Shown here one piece after another: positions 4,734-8,120 of a DNA stretch of 8,120 nt. A program made the translations under genes and the position numbers. The first letter of the stretch is position 1. Every line of letters starts with the position of its first letter. A model generated the notes under the pieces. That model did no database searches. It was given only the letters and a program-made list of their open reading frames with translations, and was not told the DNA's origin. Origin of the DNA: Hyphomicrobiales bacterium (GTDB taxonomy: Bacteria; Pseudomonadota; Alphaproteobacteria; Rhizobiales; Aestuariivirgaceae); NCBI GenBank assembly GCA_027067085.1, contig JAMOMM010000399.1, positions 1-8,120 of the forward strand. The letters are read 5' to 3'.

Positions 4734-6152
4734 TCATGCAGCAGTGCCGCCAACAGTGATTTTATCAAGCCGTAAAGTTGGTTGGCCCACGCCGACAGGC
4801 ACCCCTTGGCCTTGTTTGCCACAAGTCCCAATCCCAGGGTCAAGTTCCATATCATTGCCAATCATGGAAATACGTTTGAGCGCATCTGCCCCGTTGCCAA
4901 CAATTGTCGCCCCTTTCACGGGCGCGCCAATTTTTCCATCTTCAATCATATAAGCTTCGGTGCACGAGAAAACAAATTGGCCGCTGGTGATGTCAACTTG
5001 GCCACCGCCAAATGACACGGCGTACAATCCGTTTTTAACCGACGAGATAATCTCTTCACGCTCTCGGTCACCATTAAGCATGTAAGTGTTTGTCATACGT
5101 GGCATCGGTGCGTGGGCATAAGATTGCCGTCTGCCATTGCCCGTGGGATCAACGCCCATAAGGCGCGCATTTAAACGGTCCTGCATGAAGCCAACCAAAA
5201 TGCCATCTTCAATAAGCGTGGTTGATGATGTGGGTGTGCCTTCATCATCAAAACTTAAACTGCCGCGACGATGTTCTAGTGTCCCATCATCGACAACAGT
5301 TACCCCTTTTGAGGCAATACGCTCACCCATCAGGCCAGCAAAAGCACTGGTGCCTTTGCGGTTAAAATCGCCTTCAAGACCATGTCCAATGGCTTCGTGT
5401 AATAAGATACCAGGCCAACCAGCCCCTAAAACCACATCCATTTCACCAGCGGGTGCAGGGATTGATTCCATTGCAATTTCAGCTTGTCGCACAGCTTCAC
5501 GAACAGCAAATTGCCATTTGTCAGGAGAGATAAGGTCTTCATAAGTGCCGCGACCGCCAAAACCATAAGAGCCGCTTTCTTGACGATCTCCATTGCCCAT
5601 CATAATAGAAACATTAAAGCGAATGAGCGGGCGCTGTTCTGCCCGTGAAAAATCACCAGCCCGCATAATTTCTACGTTTTGCAATTCACCTGCATAAGAC
5701 AATGAAACTTGGCGAATGTTTGTATCAAGGCTACGGGCATATTCATCTGCTGCTCGCATAAGTTCAACTTTGGTTTCAAAGTTTGCCGCATCAACAGGGC
5801 TTTGATCTGTATACAAAGCCCGATTGGTGCTGGCAGGGTGGTTTGCTAAAGTGCCGCCGTGGCCAGAGCGCACCGTTGCCACACTATCGCTTGCCCGCTT
5901 TAGAGCATCTTGCGATAACTCGTTTGAATGGGCAAAGGCGGTTGTTTCGCCAACGACAGCGCGCAATCCAAAACCTTGCTGAGTATTAAAATTAGCAGAT
6001 TTTAATTGGCCATCATCAAAGGACAACGCCTCAGATTGTGTGAATTCTAAAAACAGTTCACCATCATCGCAATCATTTAAAGTTTGCGAAACAAATTTTT
6101 GTGTTTGATCGCGATCAAGTTCACTGTCCTCAAAAAACACATCTTTGGTCAT
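4734..6152 (-). CDS. tldD: TldD metalloprotease (TldD/PmbA family, peptidase U62)
   Basis: The product is 472 residues, close to the usual length of about 480. The metalloprotease motif H252-E-A-I-G-H257 (HExxxH) followed by G-L-E-G-D is present, and G442-T-C-G-K-Q-G-Q contains the conserved C-terminal Cys444 expected to complete the zinc site. The region around G383-G-G-Q-V-D-I-T-S-G-Q is also characteristic of TldD rather than of its partner TldE/PmbA, which lacks HExxxH. In E. coli, TldD and TldE form a cytoplasmic complex that degrades unfolded peptides, matures microcin B17 and processes the CcdA antitoxin. The ATG start at 6152 has GGAT about 8-10 nt upstream. The gene lies 29 bp after ialB. 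No tldE/pmbA is present in the window. The ialB/tldD pair divergent from coxB is an order I recall from Rhizobiales genomes, which supports a housekeeping role. Confidence 0.96.
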   Translation of the reverse strand: MTKDVFFEDSELDRDQTQKFVSQTLNDCDDGELFLEFTQSEALSFDDGQLKSANFNTQQGFGLRAVVGETTAFAHSNELSQDALKRASDSVATVRSGHGGTLANHPASTNRALYTDQSPVDAANFETKVELMRAADEYARSLDTNIRQVSLSYAGELQNVEIMRAGDFSRAEQRPLIRFNVSIMMGNGDRQESGSYGFGGRGTYEDLISPDKWQFAVREAVRQAEIAMESIPAPAGEMDVVLGAGWPGILLHEAIGHGLEGDFNRKGTSAFAGLMGERIASKGVTVVDDGTLEHRRGSLSFDDEGTPTSSTTLIEDGILVGFMQDRLNARLMGVDPTGNGRRQSYAHAPMPRMTNTYMLNGDREREEIISSVKNGLYAVSFGGGQVDITSGQFVFSCTEAYMIEDGKIGAPVKGATIVGNGADALKRISMIGNDMELDPGIGTCGKQGQGVPVGVGQPTLRLDKITVGGTAA

Positions 6153-6181
6153 TTTATCATCCAGTTTTAATACTGTCAGGA

Positions 6182-6853
6182 TTATTTCATTGCTTTGTCT
6201 AAAGCGGTCATCGCAGCAGTAAAACCTGTTAGGTCAAGGTCAAGTGGAATACCAACCCCAGGGGCCTGATAAATAATAAAATTGCCTTTGTGGCCTTTTC
6301 TCATTTTGGCTAGGGTTTCTTTGCGTGCTTCTGCAAACGCCATACATGTTTGTGGTAGGCAACGTGTGAATGGTACACGACCCACGGCCTGGCCATCAAT
6401 TTCAAGCGCAATACCTGTTGGAAGGAAAACCCCAATCGGGGCCATAACCCGCATCATTGTTGCGGTTTTGCCACCTTGCGTAAGCTTGCCGATAATCAAA
6501 GAAACACCAACACCTTTTTGCTTTTTACTTTGGGCAATCTGAATAACCGCGCAACCACGGTTTTTAATTTGCTCTGGTGTGGCGCTTTTAGGCAACGTAT
6601 CGCACTGAACAACCCATTTTCCATGCCGCGAAATAATTGTTGGCTTTGGCCCTTGTTGTGGTTGGGGAGGTCCAACTTTAACAGGCGCATTGTTTTGACC
6701 TGGGCCAAATTTGCGTATTGGCTTTTGCTGTGCAAAGGATTCTGCACTCAATGCACTTGTTAGCAACGCAACAGCGCCCGCTAATAGAATTTTGTTTTTA
6801 TTGTCAGAAACAATGTTGAAAAATTTATTGGTATTAAACACACTTGAAATCAC
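6182..6853 (-). CDS. Invasion-associated locus B (IalB)-family secreted protein
   Basis: The product is 223 residues. The GTG at 6853 is preceded by GGGAGA at a 6-nt spacing, which fixes this start. Residues 1-20 are a long polar/basic leader, 21-37 a hydrophobic core, and the likely signal-peptidase cut follows S-F-A at 39-41. A Pro/Gln-rich linker (about 43-72) precedes the IalB domain: H77-G-K-W-V-V-Q-C84, C101, and R159-V-P-F-T-R-C-L-P-Q-T-C170. The four cysteines (84, 101, 165, 170) probably form two disulfides in the periplasm. The family is named for a Bartonella locus linked to erythrocyte invasion, but its members are common in non-pathogenic alphaproteobacteria, so the name does not imply virulence. 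It is the first gene of the apparent ialB-tldD-MATE-DUF937 unit. Confidence 0.9.
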   Translation of the reverse strand: MISSVFNTNKFFNIVSDNKNKILLAGAVALLTSALSAESFAQQKPIRKFGPGQNNAPVKVGPPQPQQGPKPTIISRHGKWVVQCDTLPKSATPEQIKNRGCAVIQIAQSKKQKGVGVSLIIGKLTQGGKTATMMRVMAPIGVFLPTGIALEIDGQAVGRVPFTRCLPQTCMAFAEARKETLAKMRKGHKGNFIIYQAPGVGIPLDLDLTGFTAAMTALDKAMK

Positions 6854-7307
6854 GAGTGTTCTCCCGTTTTCTTTTTGATGTAATGCCTACTCGCTTGAAT
6901 TGCGTTTTAGCGGCAGGTGATGATTCTCTTATCCTAATCGTATCCCAAGGTTAGGCCCTTATGTCAATTGTCCTTGTCACAATAACTGCCGTCAAAACTA
7001 GATAAACGACTGTTTTTTGATTCTGTAGCAATGGCTTGAGAATACTTTTTCCTAAGCAATAAAAACTTATCCCCATTGAAAAGGCAAAAATACGGCAGAA
7101 CTCCCAAAACTCACAGGCTTGTGTAATTTTGTCGCGCACTTCAGCTGTTGCCAGAACAAGGAAAGTATGGTTCAAATGTGGCATAAGGGCTAATTTAACC
7201 TTAATTTCTTGGGAATCAATTTTGAGAAAATTAGCAATAATAAGAATTCTAATCTGTGTTTGGTTTGGCGCAGACGGGTCGTTTCAAATGAGGAGGGTAG
7301 GAGCGTT
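6854..7307. other. Gene-free divergent intergenic region between ialB and coxB
   Basis: These 454 bp separate two divergent genes and must carry both promoters. I see no convincing coding frame, tRNA, intrinsic terminator or riboswitch. The left part holds candidate promoter hexamers for ialB (see the entry at 6937). The right part, 7195-7255, is very A+T-rich. It has a small hairpin AATTTT-GAG-AAAATT (7218-7232), an 8-bp palindrome AGAATTCT (7243-7250) and an ATTAG/CTAAT dyad (7230-7234, 7249-7253), any of which could belong to coxB regulation. The coxB transcript would have a leader long enough to hold a small upstream element, but none is recognisable. Confidence 0.6.
6937..6995 (-). promoter_or_regulatory. 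Candidate sigma-70-type promoter elements for the ialB operon
   Basis: On the minus strand two overlapping possibilities exist. The first is TTGACG (6995-6990), a 17-bp spacer and GACAAT (6972-6967). The second is TTGACA (6967-6962), a 19-bp spacer and TACGAT (6942-6937). Each -10 matches four of six consensus bases. Either would give a leader of roughly 80-110 nt before the GTG of ialB. Alphaproteobacterial promoters are loosely conserved, so this is only a candidate. Confidence 0.3.
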
Positions 7308-8120
7308 ATGCGTTTCCTGAAAGCGAGTTCAATCGCAATTTCTACTATACTAACTAGTGCGGTAATTTCTGGCGGGGCAGCGACCGCAGGTGGCTTGGGC
7401 CAACCTGTAGATTGGCAGCTTGGTTTGCAGCAGGCTGCATCTCCATCAATGTATGGGATTCATGAACTAAATAATTTACTGATGTGGATTATAACAATCA
7501 TTACTATTTTTGTTGGCGTGCTGCTGCTTTATGTGTCGTATCGCTTTGGTGAAAAGAAAAATCCAACGCCATCTAAAACAACGCACAACACAATGATTGA
7601 GTTTGTTTGGACTGTCGTACCGATTTTGATTTTGGTTGGTATTGCCATCCCTTCGTTCCGTTTGCTTTATTTGCAACGCGATATTCCAAAAGCTGATTTG
7701 ACAATTAAAGCAACGGGCAATCAGTGGTATTGGGGCTATGAGTATCCAGAATATAAAACCTCTGATGATGAAGCAATTAGCTTTGATGCTCTTATGAAAT
7801 CTGATGAAGAGCGCAAAGAGGGCGATCCTCGTTTGCTCGCTACTGATAATGCTGTTGTTGTTCCTGTGAATAAAGTTGTGAAAGTCATCGTAACTGGCGC
7901 TGACGTTATTCACGCTTGGACAGTGCCGTCATTTGGCGCCAAGGTTGATGCGATCCCAGGTCGCTTGAACGAACTTTGGTTCAAAGCTGATAAAACGGGC
8001 GTTTACTATGGTCAGTGTTCTGAGATCTGCGGCAAGGACCATGCGTTCATGCCGATTGAAGTTCGTGTTGTGTCTGATGTCGATTTTAAAAAGTGGGTTG
8101 AAGAAACCAAGACAGCAGGT
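7308..8120 (+). CDS. coxB: Cytochrome c oxidase subunit II (CuA subunit), 3' end outside window
   Basis: The frame is open from the ATG at 7308 to the last base, giving 271 residues. Residues 1-28 form a signal peptide with a cut near A-T-A-G. Two transmembrane helices follow, at about 55-76 and 97-117, placing the C-terminal cupredoxin domain in the periplasm. G137-N-Q-W-Y-W-G-Y-E-Y is the aromatic motif for electron entry from cytochrome c. The CuA ligands are all visible: H202, C237, E239 (carbonyl), C241, H245 and M248. The 148-180 insertion before the cupredoxin core is usual in alphaproteobacterial and mitochondrial subunit II. AGGAGG (7291-7296) and AGGAG (7299-7303) lie upstream at spacings of 11 and 4 nt. 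The protein takes electrons from cytochrome c into the aa3-type oxidase; coxA and assembly genes probably continue downstream. It is divergent from ialB. Confidence 0.97.
   Translation, partial: MRFLKASSIAISTILTSAVISGGAATAGGLGQPVDWQLGLQQAASPSMYGIHELNNLLMWIITIITIFVGVLLLYVSYRFGEKKNPTPSKTTHNTMIEFVWTVVPILILVGIAIPSFRLLYLQRDIPKADLTIKATGNQWYWGYEYPEYKTSDDEAISFDALMKSDEERKEGDPRLLATDNAVVVPVNKVVKVIVTGADVIHAWTVPSFGAKVDAIPGRLNELWFKADKTGVYYGQCSEICGKDHAFMPIEVRVVSDVDFKKWVEETKTAG

Noticed and set aside
6951..7184. A 77-codon minus-strand frame in the ialB-coxB gap with a hydrophobic C-terminal half.
   Set aside because: It has no recognisable domain or ribosome binding site, and its end overlaps the candidate ialB promoter. 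It looks like a chance frame in A+T-rich intergenic DNA.
7222..7250. TTGAGA with a 17-bp spacer and AATTCT as a coxB promoter.
   Set aside because: The -10 part matches the consensus poorly, and a better hexamer (TCTAAT at 7248) is 20 bp away from the -35. It is not strong enough to list as a site.
7129..7320. A 63-codon plus-strand frame overlapping the coxB start.
   Set aside because: It runs out of frame into coxB, has no family resemblance and occupies the region expected to hold the coxB promoter and ribosome binding site.
7476..7913. A 145-codon minus-strand frame inside coxB.
   Set aside because: It is antisense to a well-supported CuA subunit gene whose ligands are all intact, and has no recognisable features.
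1..8120. CRISPR arrays, tRNA or rRNA genes, insertion sequences with transposase, and phage genes.
   Set aside because: I looked for direct repeat-spacer patterns, tRNA-like cloverleaf ends and transposase or integrase motifs and saw none.

Overview
The window looks like a chromosomal, housekeeping-type segment of an alphaproteobacterium, most likely from the Hyphomicrobiales/Rhizobiales side. The reasons are an IalB-family secreted protein beside tldD, with the cytochrome c oxidase subunit II gene (coxB) starting divergently from them, plus intergenic palindromic repeats of a kind known from rhizobia and Brucella. The order is read by homology from the sequence alone; the genus cannot be named.

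Layout. Plus strand, left: the 3' end of a fumarylacetoacetate-hydrolase-family gene (to 259), then a complete FAD-dependent oxidoreductase resembling sulfide:quinone oxidoreductase (307-1440) whose start codon lies in an 11-bp inverted repeat. Positions 1441-1653 separate convergent gene ends and hold an imperfect palindrome and a 107-bp bipartite repeat. Minus strand, read from right to left: an ialB-like gene (6853-6182), tldD (6152-4734), a MATE-family transporter (4709-3342), a DUF937 protein with an Arg/Lys-rich tail (3315-2641), a second copy of the 107-bp repeat, and a second DUF937 protein with a Gly/Ser-rich repetitive tail (2490-1654). The first four are 24-29 bp apart and look like one transcription unit. 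Three of the five (ialB, MATE, DUF937 basic-tail) appear to start with GTG or TTG. Plus strand, right: a 454-bp gene-free divergent region, then coxB from 7308, cut by the window end.

Function. CoxB is the CuA subunit of the aa3-type oxidase, and the SQR-like flavoprotein may also feed electrons into the membrane quinone pool, although it lacks the usual SQR redox cysteines. TldD is a metalloprotease of the TldD/TldE (PmbA) pair; its partner is not in the window. IalB is exported. The two DUF937 proteins have no known function.

The most unusual signal is the 107-bp repeat. Two equal-length copies, about 89% identical by hand count, each begin 7-10 bp behind the stop codon of a DUF937 gene and in the same orientation. 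Each has two palindromes, CTAGAG/CTCTAG-type ends, and between the palindromes a perfect match to the E. coli IHF consensus. The differences between copies avoid the stems or compensate within them. A second signal is the repeated short L-x-D-(I/L)-L-type acidic/hydrophobic motif in the tails of both DUF937 proteins, although their linkers are otherwise unrelated (Gly/Ser-rich versus Arg/Lys-rich).
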